A DNA stretch of 64,000 bases from Desulfobacter hydrogenophilus (GCF_004319545.1 NZ_CP036313.1:2606501-2670500); one strand, 5' to 3'. Shown: positions 32,417 to 41,955, numbered from the stretch's first letter. A program made the numbers and translations. The notes: generated by a model not told the origin, from the sequence alone.

Positions 32417-32998
32417 TCATAACTCACCTGATAAGGATAAGGGGGCATTTTTTAAAACGTTGTAGATGGTACCACGACTGACTCCATAAACTCGGGAAAG
32501 CTCCGTAGGGTTTATCCCGGCCGCGTTCTTTGTCCGGATTTCTTTTTTATGCTCATCGGTGAGGGATGATCTTCTCCCCAGGTGTTTGCCATTGGCCTTG
32601 GCTGCTGCAATACCTGCAAGCTGCCGTTCCTTTCTGAGGTTGGTTTCAAATTCTGCAAACACCCCAAGCATTTGAAGGAATGCCTTGCCGGTGGCTGTGC
32701 TGGTGTCGATCTTCTGATCCAGGATCTCAAGGGAAGCCTCCCTGCTTTCCAGGTGATCAACTATTTTGCATAGATCCCCGGTGTTCCTTGCCAGCCGGTC
32801 CAGTTTCCAAACCACAAGTTTATCGCCCTGGTTGATCATATCCAAAAGCAGGTTCAGGACTTCACGGCCCCTGGTAGTTGTTCCTGATTTTTTTTCCTGG
32901 CGATGGACTGCATCAGGGTAAGCAGCCTTTAAAGCTTCCACCTGCATATTTGTACTCTGGTCTAAGGTGCTGACTCTGGAATAAGTAAAAATCATCAT
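32417..32998 (-). CDS. Serine recombinase (resolvase/invertase family)
   Basis: 193 residues. The N-terminal catalytic domain begins MMIFTYSRVSTLDQS with nucleophile Ser10, followed by VVWKLDRLARN and the AEFETNLRKERQ end of the domain. The C-terminal helix-turn-helix (NPTELSRVYGVSRGTIYNVL) binds the recombination site. This is the short resolvase/invertase type carried by Tn3-like transposons and plasmids. Repeated TGTCAAY motifs upstream (33031-33120) could be its site. It may resolve element multimers or belong to a lost transposon; no Tn3 transposase is present. Confidence 0.9.
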   Translation of the reverse strand: MMIFTYSRVSTLDQSTNMQVEALKAAYPDAVHRQEKKSGTTTRGREVLNLLLDMINQGDKLVVWKLDRLARNTGDLCKIVDHLESREASLEILDQKIDTSTATGKAFLQMLGVFAEFETNLRKERQLAGIAAAKANGKHLGRRSSLTDEHKKEIRTKNAAGINPTELSRVYGVSRGTIYNVLKNAPLSLSGEL

Positions 32999-33030
32999 GA
33001 CATCCTTCCCGGTAAAAATGCCTGCTTAAC

Positions 33031-33120
33031 TGTCAACAAGCTCCTAAACCTTTTTAAAAACAGTGTCAACAATTAAAAAAACAACCTTTTTAACGTGGTT
33101 TTATAGACTGTCAATAAGGT
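33031..33120. promoter_or_regulatory. Candidate res site upstream of the resolvase
   Basis: Three TGTCAAY motifs (33031, 33064, 33109); the first two are followed by CCTTTTTAA at similar spacing. Such repeated short motifs before a divergent resolvase gene fit a res/crossover site that also regulates the gene. Confidence 0.4.
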
Positions 33121-33255
33121 ATACCTTTATAATAGATCTTTAATTTAGACGCGGGTAGTGGTTCACAGTGGGCCTATTTTCTTGACGTGAGTCGCCCTTT
33201 GTGAAATTTATATTAATCACAATCAAACTGACAATTAACAAAAAAAGGAGCTGCC

Positions 33256-35184
33256 TTGCGTCTCTCATTCCCCCCTAAAGAACATTGGGCAGTGTGGTTG
33301 CTGATTCCAGGAACAGAGCAATGGAAAGAATGGAGTATACCCGAAAAACTTGGTGTCATTGGCACCTACATTACGATTTTCGGATTTATAATTACCGGTG
33401 CATCTTTTTTGAATACCATTTCACCACCTTCTCAGACCACAGTAAATGTCTCGGGTTCCAACAATCTTACGGTTACCGGGGATGGTAATGTTATCCATCA
33501 AGAGATACCTCAAAAAGCCCAGGACTATCTTCTAAAAACACTCGACGAAAAAGACATTGCCCTTGAAAACCGGGATAAAATAATTGACGACTGGAAAAAA
33601 CGGTACAAGGAACAGGAGAAAAGATTAGAAAATAGTTCCAGTGATGATCGACTTATCGCCCAGGCGAAAGATAAGTTAACAGCAGGAGACTTGGACGGAG
33701 CGGAAAAACTCCTGACAAAATCTTTTGAAAAAAACATTAAACAGATTGAGGAGAGCATAAACAGTGCCGCTGAAAGTGCCTATGAACTGGGTTCTGTCAA
33801 GGAACTCAAATTAGAATACAAGGAAGCCCAATACTATTTTGAACAAGCGGTTAAATGTGACCCAGGAAACAGCCTTTACTTAAATGATTTGGGACACATT
33901 CTATACACATTAGCTCAACATAAAAAAGCGATCGAGTATTACGAGAAGGCCCTGTCATCGGACCTGAAAACCTACGGTCCGGAACATCCGAATGTGGCAG
34001 TACGATGGAACAATCTGGGCTTGGCATGGCAATCCTTGGGCAAGTATAAGAAGGCGATCGAGTATTTCGATAAGTCCCTGGCATCGAACCTAAAAACCTA
34101 CGGGCCGGAACATCCGGATGTGGCTTCAGACTGGAACAACCTGGGCTCGGCATGGAACTCCCTGGGCAAATATGAGAAGGCGATTGAGTATTATAAGAAG
34201 GCCCTGGGATCGAACATAAAAATCTACGGGGTAGAGCATCCAAATGTGGCCGTAAATTGGAACAATCTGGGCTCGGCATGGAACTCCCTTGGCAAGTATG
34301 ATAAGGCGATCAAATTTTACGATAAGTCCCTGTCATCGAACATAAAAACCTACGGACTGGAGCATCCTGCGGTGGCCGTAGACTGGCACAATCTGGGCTT
34401 GGCATGGCAATCCTTGGGCAAGTATGAGAAGGCGATTGAATATTACAAGAAGTCCCTGTCATCGAATATAAAAACCTACGGGGTGGAGCATCCAAATGTG
34501 GCCGTAGACTGGAACAATCTGGGCTCGGCATGGAACTTCCTGGGCAAGTATAAGAAGGCGATCGAGTATTTCGATAAGTCCCTGGCATCGAACCTAAAAA
34601 CCTACGGGCCAGAGTATCCAAATGTGGCTGTATGCTGGAACAATCTGGGCTCGGCATGGAACTTCCTGGGCAAGTATGAGAAGGCGATCGAGTATTATGA
34701 GAAAGCCCTGGCATCGGGCCTGAAAACCTACGGGTCGGAGCATCCAAATGTGGCCGTAAACTGGAGCAATCTGGGCTCGGCATGGAACTTCCTGGGCAAG
34801 CATAAGAAGGCGATCGAGTATTACGAGAAGGCCCTGGCATCGAACATAAAAACCTACGGGGTGGAGCATCCAAATGTGGCCGTAGACTGGAACAATCTGG
34901 GCTCGGCATGGTACTCCCTGGGCAAGTATGAGAAGGCGATCGAGTATTACGAGAAGGCCCTATCATCAGACCTGAAAACCTACGGGCCTGAGCATACGGA
35001 GGTCGCCCTAGACTGGAACAATCTGGGCACGGCATGGTACTCTCTGGGCAAGTATGAGAAGGCGATCGAGTATTTAGAAAAATCATTAACCGTTTTTGAA
35101 AATAGCTTGGGAAATGATCACCCTGATACAATCTCAGTAAGGGAAAACCTTCAATCAATTAAAAACTCATATCAAAAAGTGTGA
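33256..35184 (+). CDS. Membrane-anchored tetratricopeptide-repeat protein
   Basis: 642 residues from a TTG with AGGAG 6 bases upstream. One membrane helix (about 35-55, GTYITIFGFIITGASFL), then a VNVSGSNNLTVTGDGN stretch, then a charged coiled coil (about 95-125). From residue 223 there are nine 42-residue TPR units plus a partial tenth, each like KAIEYYEKAL.S..KTYG with a PNVAVDWNNLGSAW helix. TPR arrays of this kind (kinesin-light-chain type) bind proteins. The repeats are nearly identical at base level, suggesting recent duplication. No enzymatic domain is visible. It may be a scaffold or sensor; see the STAND protein at 38015 with a similar array. Confidence 0.8.
   Translation: MRLSFPPKEHWAVWLLIPGTEQWKEWSIPEKLGVIGTYITIFGFIITGASFLNTISPPSQTTVNVSGSNNLTVTGDGNVIHQEIPQKAQDYLLKTLDEKDIALENRDKIIDDWKKRYKEQEKRLENSSSDDRLIAQAKDKLTAGDLDGAEKLLTKSFEKNIKQIEESINSAAESAYELGSVKELKLEYKEAQYYFEQAVKCDPGNSLYLNDLGHILYTLAQHKKAIEYYEKALSSDLKTYGPEHPNVAVRWNNLGLAWQSLGKYKKAIEYFDKSLASNLKTYGPEHPDVASDWNNLGSAWNSLGKYEKAIEYYKKALGSNIKIYGVEHPNVAVNWNNLGSAWNSLGKYDKAIKFYDKSLSSNIKTYGLEHPAVAVDWHNLGLAWQSLGKYEKAIEYYKKSLSSNIKTYGVEHPNVAVDWNNLGSAWNFLGKYKKAIEYFDKSLASNLKTYGPEYPNVAVCWNNLGSAWNFLGKYEKAIEYYEKALASGLKTYGSEHPNVAVNWSNLGSAWNFLGKHKKAIEYYEKALASNIKTYGVEHPNVAVDWNNLGSAWYSLGKYEKAIEYYEKALSSDLKTYGPEHTEVALDWNNLGTAWYSLGKYEKAIEYLEKSLTVFENSLGNDHPDTISVRENLQSIKNSYQKV
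33922..35055 (+). repeat. Nine 126-base tandem units in the TPR gene
   Basis: Unit length is exactly 126 bases (42 codons). Recurrent strings such as AAAACCTACGGG and AATCTGGGCTCGGCATGG repeat with few changes. Copy number could change by slippage or recombination. Confidence 0.85.
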
Positions 35185-36160
35185 AATCGAGTCAAGATTA
35201 GCCACAGATAACGGAGGTTATGGTAACTTCCAGCCCAGATCACTTCCCCCACAGTCTATAAATTTAAACAAGAAAAAGGCGGCTTTTCTCGGTCGGACGT
35301 TGTGTGCTACCCCATGATCGGCCGGCCCTTCTCTTGGTAGGGACCAAAAAGCTCCCAGTGCTGAATAGACCCCTCTCCATCAATCTTCTCTGTCTCAATA
35401 GCCCCAGGGATTTTGAAACAGATATAGACCTTTTGTGGTATTCCCTGAATCCGAGCATCTGGACATCAAAGGAAATCCCTCCTACCTAATCCGGTGTCCT
35501 GCTCCCAGCAAGGCCCAGAAATGACGTGAATTTTAAATGGGTTTGAAGAGTTAATGAAAGTTTCTTAATCTACAGAATTAGAAACTAAAAAACACCAAGG
35601 CGTCTTTGAATAAAGGTTTTAATGTTATTTTATTTTTTAAGCATATTGATGATTTTCCGCAGATCCCTAAAAAATATCCCCCGGCAGTGGATATCACCAG
35701 GGGACCTTCCCATTTTTTGGGGGCTGAATCGGTTGAAATTGCGTTTTTATAATGGTAACCCCTATTTACAAGGTTTTAGAAAAAAACTGGGGCATCGAGT
35801 TAGAGTAACCTTTCGTTCCGTTGGACTTCAGTCCCCCCTGAGAGCATTGATTTTTCGTTACAGCCATTGAGGCTTTTCACTGTCCTATCAAACGATCGTT
35901 TTTTGAGACTTAATAAAAAGGTGTATCATATTTCTAAAACAAGAGTGCCGAGCATTGCTTCTGCCATTTCTCACCTTTCTGAAATCGTTGGCAGTCCGCT
36001 TTTATACCTAAGCTTTCTTTTTAAATCGCCGGGAGTTTATCCAAAAGCAGCTTAACTCCGTGTTCGCTTTTTGGGGACATAGCCTTGCTTCATTTAGAGA
36101 AAAAAGGGGGGGGACGTATGTTGAAGAACTATGAACTTAGCGCGCTGACGCGCGGGCTTT
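35185..36160. other. Gene-free kilobase with an element end
   Basis: No intact gene found. At 35805-35836 lies a single copy of the inverted-repeat end (GTAACCTTTCGTTCCGTTGG) that bounds the miniature element at 41053-41372. A run of eight G occurs near 36108, and GCGCGCTGACGCGCG near 36140 forms a hairpin just past the end of the IS91-type genes, possibly that element's terminus. A minus-strand peptide frame around 35300-35430 looks protein-like but is broken by stops. Confidence 0.45.
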
Positions 36161-36388
36161 TTAATCTCGTACAAACTCCATAGTGTCTTGATTACAACTG
36201 GGACACCCCAAAACCGGCATAAATTCTTCATAACACCTGCCTTCAAATTCAGCTATTCCTATTTCAACATCTATAATGGCTTCATTAACTTTCATTTCAT
36301 GATGGCATTGTGAACAACGATAGTTGTATTCCTCCGGCGGGGGGCCAAACGGAATATCCGCCACCTCTATCAACTTTTTCTTGCTCAA
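36161..36388 (-). CDS. Small zinc-ribbon protein behind the IS91-type transposase
   Basis: 75 residues with two CxxC pairs (CSQC near 25-28 and CPSC near 62-65), a treble-clef or ribbon arrangement. Its start lies 92 bases inside the 3' end of the transposase gene in another frame, so the two are likely co-translated. The N-terminus (ADIPFGPPPEEYNYRC) is Pro-rich. Function unknown; an accessory of the transposable element is the natural guess. Confidence 0.6.
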   Translation of the reverse strand: MSKKKLIEVADIPFGPPPEEYNYRCSQCHHEMKVNEAIIDVEIGIAEFEGRCYEEFMPVLGCPSCNQDTMEFVRD

Positions 36389-37604
36389 TTTTCACTTCCT
36401 CTAAAGTCGAAACAATATCATACAGAACACCATGCTTGGGATGCCATATCGTCATCAATTCCATTTCAGATTCACAATATTGACATCTCATGGGATCTAT
36501 CCCGCTGATCTCCTGATATCTTTCTCGATATTTTTTCCGTTTTACTATTTGATACGCACCTTTGACTATTCGGCCTATTCGCTTTATCCCTCTCGGAATC
36601 ACTTCAGACCATTTTTTGTACGTTTTAGTAGCCTCTAAACCGTAATATCGTACTCTTTGAAAACCTTTCGGCATGATGTGCTGAACCATCCGTCCTATAA
36701 ATGTATAAACATGCACTTTTTCAAATGTTTTCGACTTGGTGCGGTGATCCTTATACCAATACTCAACAGTTTGACCATCGTAATTGACTATGCGTCGTAC
36801 TGCTATTGGAGGAGACGCCACATACCTGGCTAAATATCCTGCTAATCCACGGCAGGATTCTGGTACGCTCCCTTTACTGACATTTGCAACAAGCCCATTG
36901 GGATATTGCTTCCAGAGTTTATTCACAAGCTGGTTTATTTCCAATGAATCAAAATATCTTTTCAACCACGCAAACAAATGGTATTGCCATTTCTTGTGGA
37001 TTATCTCGTACTTAAAATAGCCTAAATCATACCAGCGTTCATGTTCAGTACTAACTCCACCGCTTGTCATTATAACGTGTAAATGTGGATTATATTGCCC
37101 TGACCGACCATGGGTTTGAACAACGACTATACTTCCTATTTTCAACATTTTTCTCTTTACCGTACTGACTACATCTTCTAAACATTCAGCCCCACACTTC
37201 ATAAAGCCTGACAGCAAATATTTATTGAAACGCTCTTTGAAAAATACTGGCCTTAACTGCTCTGGCAGCGTTAATACGATGTGTCTGTAAATAACTCCTG
37301 TATGCAGCACCCCACTTACTTGGCTGACAAAATTATCAACGTATTGCTTGGCACATGAAAGGCAAAAACAACTTTTACAACTGAAGGGTACTCGCCTTCT
37401 GTCCCGGCCACAATACATGCAGATGTACTCGCTGTAACCGTTGGAGGCATCTCTGCACCCAAGCATTTTCTGAACCGGGTTATCGTATTGATCAATGTCA
37501 TATTTCGGATAGGCCTTTATGAAATTTCCCCAATGATCATCGAAGATTTTTTTAAAAACATCAACATCTGAATAAATTGATTTTCTATCCGAGAACCAAG
37601 TCAT
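36297..37604 (-). CDS. IS91-family (HUH, Y2-type) transposase
   Basis: 435 residues. The N-terminal zinc-binding domain (CMYCGRDRRRVPFSCKSCFC) is followed by IYRHIVLTLPEQLR, the HUH motif PHLHVIMTSGG and the tyrosine motif GYLARYVASPPIA (Tyr-x3-Tyr). These are the features of IS91/IS801/ISCR rolling-circle transposases, which move single-stranded DNA and can carry neighbouring genes. The gene is full length with no frameshift. It lies between two TPR genes, so one-ended transposition could have brought or duplicated flanking cargo. Confidence 0.88.
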   Translation of the reverse strand: MTWFSDRKSIYSDVDVFKKIFDDHWGNFIKAYPKYDIDQYDNPVQKMLGCRDASNGYSEYICMYCGRDRRRVPFSCKSCFCLSCAKQYVDNFVSQVSGVLHTGVIYRHIVLTLPEQLRPVFFKERFNKYLLSGFMKCGAECLEDVVSTVKRKMLKIGSIVVVQTHGRSGQYNPHLHVIMTSGGVSTEHERWYDLGYFKYEIIHKKWQYHLFAWLKRYFDSLEINQLVNKLWKQYPNGLVANVSKGSVPESCRGLAGYLARYVASPPIAVRRIVNYDGQTVEYWYKDHRTKSKTFEKVHVYTFIGRMVQHIMPKGFQRVRYYGLEATKTYKKWSEVIPRGIKRIGRIVKGAYQIVKRKKYRERYQEISGIDPMRCQYCESEMELMTIWHPKHGVLYDIVSTLEEVKIEQEKVDRGGGYSVWPPAGGIQLSLFTMPS

Positions 37605-38014
37605 GAAAGGATTTAAACATATTTTTTATATTTCCACAAATGAAGGGACCGTGGTAAAAATGGAAATTCCTATACTCTAAATTTATAATGTTTTGTTTGA
37701 ATTCACACTTCCCGGTTTTTATCCATTTATTAGCCTCATTTTTTGGAAACTGATTTCATTGGGATTGTTTTATATATCAGTTTGTTATCTATTTTTCTAT
37801 GGGGATTTTCCCCTAAATGTTTAATTACACCCATAATACATTAAATTTAATGAATCTTAACTTTTGGTAAAAAGTTAAGATTTATCACAATAAGGAGACT
37901 ATGCTAAGAACTTGTAGAAGAACTCAACGCCTTTGTTAAAAGGCCTCTCGGAGACCAATAATAGAGATAGTGTGGGGTCTGATTTTCCTTAAAATTTTCC
38001 TGAAAATAAGATTT
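37605..38014. other. Gene-free stretch holding a 156-base repeat
   Basis: Contains the 156-base repeat (37678-37833) and a short hairpin AACTTTTGGTAAAAAGTT near 37859. No gene seen. Confidence 0.5.
37678..37833 (+). repeat. 156-base direct repeat, copy 1 (copy 2 at 45282-45437)
   Basis: The copies are identical in nearly every base I compared, from TAAATTTATAATGTTTTG to TTTAATTACACCCA. Copy 2 is the right half of the inverted-repeat element at 45087-45439, so this copy is a half element whose left end is missing next to the IS91-type transposase. Confidence 0.85.
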
Positions 38015-40534
38015 CTAAATTTTTTTCTCCCGTTTGAATTTATCATAATTCCTCTGCACAATTTTTGTATTTGGATGATCTTTCCCAAGCTGGGCCTTTA
38101 ATATTTTCAGAGCCCTTTGATAAAGGGGCTCGGCTTCTTCATATTTACCCTGGGACCTGTAAAGCTCGGCCAGGTTGTTCAATGTGGTTGCGACAGAGGG
38201 ATGGTCAGGGCCAAGCACCGTTTCTTTTATCTTCAGAGCCCTTTGACAAAGGGGCTCGGCTTCTTCATATTTACCCTGGGACTCATATAGCCCGGCCAGG
38301 TTGTTCAATGTGGTTGCGACAGAGGGATGGTCAGGGCCAAGCACCGTTTCTCTTATCTTCAGAGCCCTTTGATAAAGGGGCTCGGCTTCTTCATATTTAC
38401 CCTGGGACTCATATAGCCCGGCCAGGTTGTTCAATGTGGTTGCGACAGAGGGATGGTCAGGGCCAAGCACCGTTTCTCTTATCTTCAGAGCCCTTTGATA
38501 AAGGGGCTCGGCTTCTTCATATTTACCCTGGGACTCATATAGCCCGGCCAGGTTGTTCAATGTGGTTGCGACAGAGGGATGGTCAGGGCCAAGCACCGTT
38601 TCTCTTATCTTCAGAGCCCTTTGATAAAGGGGCTCGGCTTCTTCATATTTACCCTGGGAATGATATAGCCCGGCCAGGTTGTTCAATGTGGCTGCGACAG
38701 AGGGATGGTCAGGGCCAAGCACCGTTTCTGTTATCTTCAGAGCCCTTTGATAAAGGGGCTCGGCTTCTTCATATTTACCCTGGGACTCATATAGCCCGGC
38801 CAGGTTGTTCAATGTGGTTGCGACAGAGGGATGGTCAGGGCCAAGCACCGTTTCTCTTATCTTCAGAGCCCTTTGATAAAGGGGCTCGGCTTCTTCATAT
38901 TTACCCTGGGACTCATATAGCCCGGCCAGGTTGTTCAATGTGGCTGCGACAGAGGGATGGTCAGGGCCTTTTGCCTTCTCTACTCTTTTCAAACAGGTTA
39001 AAATAATGGTTTCACTTGAAACGTATCTTCCTGTCCTCTCTAAATAGTTACCTAAAGTAGATAATTCGTTATTATCCGGGAATTCATCCTCTGGCTGGTC
39101 CTTATCGGCCATATTGGCTATGTGAACAATGTGAGGAATCAATCCATATCCTCTAATGTACTGACCTTTATCCATCAATTCATTTATCTTGCCATGGATA
39201 TATTGGAGAACCGTCTCGCCCCATGTGATGCGGTCATCCAAGAATATTATTGCTTGCTGGACTATACGATGGACGCCATACCCTGTGGCAGTTCTTTTCA
39301 GGATAGATAACTCGGTTAAATTGGATAGGATCTCATAAATCTGCTTTGATGAAATTTTCAATATATCCGCCAGTAGTTCGGGATCAATGAAGTCCGGATC
39401 AAAGTATGCCGCTGAGCAAAGTACTTCTTTTGTTTTGGGGATGGAAAATTGATACCCAGCCAAATTCAAAGAAGCCAGAATGCTTGTACATTCTTTATTG
39501 CAGGTCGGCCGCTCTCTGGTGATCAGCTCTTTGGGCAAATAGACGGCAAGTTTTTCCAATGAATATCCCCGAGAAAGGCTTCCGATAATCTCCAGAGCCA
39601 AGGGTAGGAATTCCACTTTTTTACAAATTCCCTGGATAAGGCTTAAATCATGTGTAGTGATTTTCTCCTTTTCCAAGTGAGCGTATCCTAAAAAAATGTC
39701 CAAAGCTGTGTCTGGATAAGGCAATTCCATATTCACATGGGGAACGGCCAACTTTTGATTCCGTGTGGTTACAAGCAAATCGGAATCACTGATAGTAAAA
39801 ATTTTTTTAGGGATCTGATCGGTTTCAAGGTTGTCTAAAATAATAAGCTTTTTACCAAATGTTTGAAGCTGTGATAGGAGTAGATTGATCTGACTCTTTT
39901 CGTCGAGATCCTCCCAGCCTTCACGGAGAAGGCCTTTTGTTTCAGCTACCTGCAAAAATTTTGATACTGCTCCTGTCAACCCCGATTCCATGCCCAACCA
40001 AAACACGCCACCAGGGTATTCTCCGCTATACTTCCAGGCATATTCAACGGCCATAGCAGTTTTACCGATTCCTCCCTGACCGACAGCTGCAGCTTGACAG
40101 ACAGCCGCCTGATATCCCTTGGAAAACGCCTCTCTGATTTTAGCAGTCCAAATATCACTGTTTTTAAGAAAAGTATTTTGTGGGTATGGCACCAGAAACA
40201 AAGGCGTATCAGGATGATCTAAATTCTCTTTTAATGTATCTACAGTTTTATAGAAAAGGTCTTTTATTTCATCCGTTGCCTTTGTTGTATGCACTTTAAC
40301 TCCATTTTCAGCCCTATCAACGTCACTTTTGGTTGAAGGTTCCGGTTGCTGGGCATTCAAGTAAGCTTTTATCAACCGGATAATTGCAAGGATAAAGCCA
40401 ACCACGAAAATCAAAGTCCAAATTTGGGCAGAACCGTTTCCGTTTAGTGCGTTTTTATAATTCAGTCCGACCACAACCAATGACAAGATGATAACAATTG
40501 AATCGAAAAGCAAAATTTTGCCATTCAAAGTCAT
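38015..40534 (-). CDS. Membrane-anchored STAND NTPase (NB-ARC-like) with TPR sensor
   Basis: 839 residues. Two N-terminal membrane helices (about 6-25 and 39-59) precede a linker and an NB-ARC-like ATPase: Walker A GQGGIGKT at 152-159, Walker B LIILDNLE near 237, then LLVTTRNQ and GYSLEKLAVYLP. A winged-helix region follows, then seven 42-residue TPR units (GPDHPSVATTLNNLAGLYES type). STAND proteins with a repeat sensor oligomerise on recognising a trigger; many bacterial ones are anti-phage. No separate effector domain is visible, so the membrane helices may be the effector. The defence role is inference. Confidence 0.82.
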   Translation of the reverse strand: MTLNGKILLFDSIVIILSLVVVGLNYKNALNGNGSAQIWTLIFVVGFILAIIRLIKAYLNAQQPEPSTKSDVDRAENGVKVHTTKATDEIKDLFYKTVDTLKENLDHPDTPLFLVPYPQNTFLKNSDIWTAKIREAFSKGYQAAVCQAAAVGQGGIGKTAMAVEYAWKYSGEYPGGVFWLGMESGLTGAVSKFLQVAETKGLLREGWEDLDEKSQINLLLSQLQTFGKKLIILDNLETDQIPKKIFTISDSDLLVTTRNQKLAVPHVNMELPYPDTALDIFLGYAHLEKEKITTHDLSLIQGICKKVEFLPLALEIIGSLSRGYSLEKLAVYLPKELITRERPTCNKECTSILASLNLAGYQFSIPKTKEVLCSAAYFDPDFIDPELLADILKISSKQIYEILSNLTELSILKRTATGYGVHRIVQQAIIFLDDRITWGETVLQYIHGKINELMDKGQYIRGYGLIPHIVHIANMADKDQPEDEFPDNNELSTLGNYLERTGRYVSSETIILTCLKRVEKAKGPDHPSVAATLNNLAGLYESQGKYEEAEPLYQRALKIRETVLGPDHPSVATTLNNLAGLYESQGKYEEAEPLYQRALKITETVLGPDHPSVAATLNNLAGLYHSQGKYEEAEPLYQRALKIRETVLGPDHPSVATTLNNLAGLYESQGKYEEAEPLYQRALKIRETVLGPDHPSVATTLNNLAGLYESQGKYEEAEPLYQRALKIRETVLGPDHPSVATTLNNLAGLYESQGKYEEAEPLCQRALKIKETVLGPDHPSVATTLNNLAELYRSQGKYEEAEPLYQRALKILKAQLGKDHPNTKIVQRNYDKFKREKKI
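38087..38968 (-). repeat. Seven 126-base tandem units in the STAND gene
   Basis: Exactly 882 bases, seven units of 126. Several neighbouring units differ by only one to a few bases, showing recent expansion or gene conversion. Confidence 0.9.
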
Positions 40535-40994
40535 ATAAACACCACTATCAATTTTTTAGAGGAGGAATTTAAGATGATGGGATCGATTTTAAGCATGAGC
40601 AGCCTCCATATGATACAATAGAAAAAAAGATTTTGACGATTAGACAAATACCGCCTCATTACAAATTTTGCCGGAGTCGTCAAGCTACATCACCATCCTA
40701 AAACAGAGTTATACATATTTTTTAAACTCAGATTTTTTGCATTAGTAGAAACGCTATCAAATTCTGGTGTCTTAATAATATCAACAATCCAGGTGAGAAA
40801 TACCAAGGTCCTCAATAATGATATAACCTACATTTCGCACTAAAAAATTTCTTTTGTTCCTATTTTTTTGCCAGCTTTTTTTTCATTTATGCCGGCTCAA
40901 ATTGCCACCACTTATCTTTTAGACTTCCATAAACCAATTCGGGTACTCCCAATAACTGAAGCACTTGTCCGTGAAGTTCCGTAACACCTTTAAC

Positions 40995-41653
40995 AGGCCC
41001 AATGAAAACATAGCTGCGTTTTCACCCAATATAAATTCCCTAAATTAAAATAGGGGTTTGAAGTCCAACGGAACGAAAAGTTACTATAACAATCTAAAGT
41101 GTCAGGATAGGTTCAAAGGCCCTCGGGAAAACATGTCAGGAAAATTAAAAACCAATTTTAATCTGACACAAATCAGTATGGTTACCTGACATCAGGTTGA
41201 AGTATACTCTAACCTGACGTCTAAAACGTTAAGGATTGTGTCGACCTGGAAGGTTAATCTCAATCCTTAACGTTTTTGTAAATCACAAACCGCACATCCT
41301 GGTAGCTACGCTACTTTTAGGCCGGGTTGGAATCCTTATAGTAACTTTTCGTACCATTGGACTTCAAACCCCAAATAGCACTGGAACTTATGGTCTTTTT
41401 TAGGTGAAATCACCCCATATATTGCTTTTTCACCTCTAAAAATCACCAAAAACTTCCGGTTCCTCTGTTTCTCGGAAGTTTTTTTATTCTCGTTTTGTTT
41501 TCCTTCGGACATCTGAATTTAATAAGTTATATTTTTTCAGCTTGCCGTCATAAGGAATATCACGTTTTTACAGTATCTTCGAAAAAACTTCCGGATCAAA
41601 TTGGAAACGGAAGTTTTATTGGGTGAAAACGCAGCTATGTTTTCATTGGGCCT
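40995..41653. mobile_element. 659-base inverted-repeat element (non-autonomous), interrupted
   Basis: The ends are about 37-base inverted repeats: AGGCCCAATGAAAACATAGC on the left and its mirror, ending TTTTCATTGGGCCT, on the right. No gene inside. It contains a terminator-like hairpin (AACTTCCG...CGGAAGTTTTTTT, 41451-41486) and a second one near the right end. It is interrupted by the element at 41053-41372. Related pieces occur at 47555-47584 and 48276-48433. Confidence 0.75.
41053..41372. mobile_element. 320-base MITE with target duplication, nested in the larger element
   Basis: Inverted ends of about 36 bases (GGGGTTTGAAGTCC ... GGACTTCAAACCCC; inner part AACGAAAAGTTACTATAA and mirror). 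The target AAATA(G) is repeated on both sides (41048-41053 and 41373-41378). The uninterrupted target is present in the related copy at 48276-48433. Internal palindrome AAACGTTAAGGATT / AATCCTTAACGTTT. Too short to code for a transposase. Solo ends occur at 35805-35836 and, diverged, 46273-46304. Confidence 0.85.
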
Positions 41654-41710
41654 GTTCAATTACTGCCCCCCCCCTATCGGCCTAAACATACTATTTTTAA
41701 GGTCAGGGAA

Positions 41711-41944
41711 CTATTTTGTATCTTTCGGAGGACAAGGGTCCCCACCGTGACTATCCGCGTTCTGGATAGCACCATTTTTTTTATGGATAATAAACTCGGA
41801 TTTTTGATTCTTACTGACCCCACGGCCATAATCTACCGCATCCTGTTTTTTGTCAAAGTGCTTGATGGATTTCTGTCCACCACCTTTTTTGACATCCCAT
41901 CCACTTTCGGAGTTCGGAACCACATGATGTGTTTTTCGGGGCAT
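41711..41944 (-). CDS. DUF2188 protein downstream of CBASS genes
   Basis: 77 residues, matching DUF2188: HHVVPNSESGWDVKKGGGQ, a repeat-like KHFDKKQDAVDYGRGVSKN and FIIHKKNGAIQNADSHGGDP. The family is small, beta-rich and of unknown function, widespread in bacteria and mobile elements. It starts 11 bases after the CBASS effector stop on the same strand, so it is probably a third gene of that operon. Whether it takes part in signalling is unknown. Confidence 0.8.
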   Translation of the reverse strand: MPRKTHHVVPNSESGWDVKKGGGQKSIKHFDKKQDAVDYGRGVSKNQKSEFIIHKKNGAIQNADSHGGDPCPPKDTK

Positions 41945-41955
41945 AATTTTTCTCC

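Larger units (their letters stand above)
40535..41710. other. Gene-free stretch made of nested inverted-repeat elements
   Basis: Holds the elements at 40995-41653 and 41053-41372. To their left, minus-strand 40994-40870 reads GVTELHGQVLQLLGVPELVY and a stop soon after, perhaps the tail of a lost transposase gene. A run of nine C lies at 41666. At 40560-40621 a GAGGAGG site precedes only a 15-codon frame. Confidence 0.5.

Noticed and set aside
34310..35158. Long minus-strand frame (about 280 codons) opposite the TPR gene
   Set aside because: It is the mirror of the 126-base repeats, so it stays open only because the repeat is stop-free in that frame; Ser/Pro/Arg-rich product without a start signal.
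35264..35489. Short frames on both strands around 35.3-35.5 kb
   Set aside because: Neither has a start signal; one minus-strand peptide looks partly protein-like but is broken by stops, so at best it is a decayed fragment.
38087..38968. Regular repeats considered as a CRISPR array
   Set aside because: The 126-base units are contiguous, in frame and encode TPR helices; there are no spacers and no cas genes in the window.
38065..39006. Plus-strand frame of about 313 codons opposite the STAND gene
   Set aside because: Same reason: a periodic shadow of the TPR repeats, not a gene.
40574..40621. 15-codon frame with a very good ribosome-binding site (GAGGAGG)
   Set aside because: Too short to support as a gene, product not recognisable; more likely the cut-off start of a lost gene or chance.
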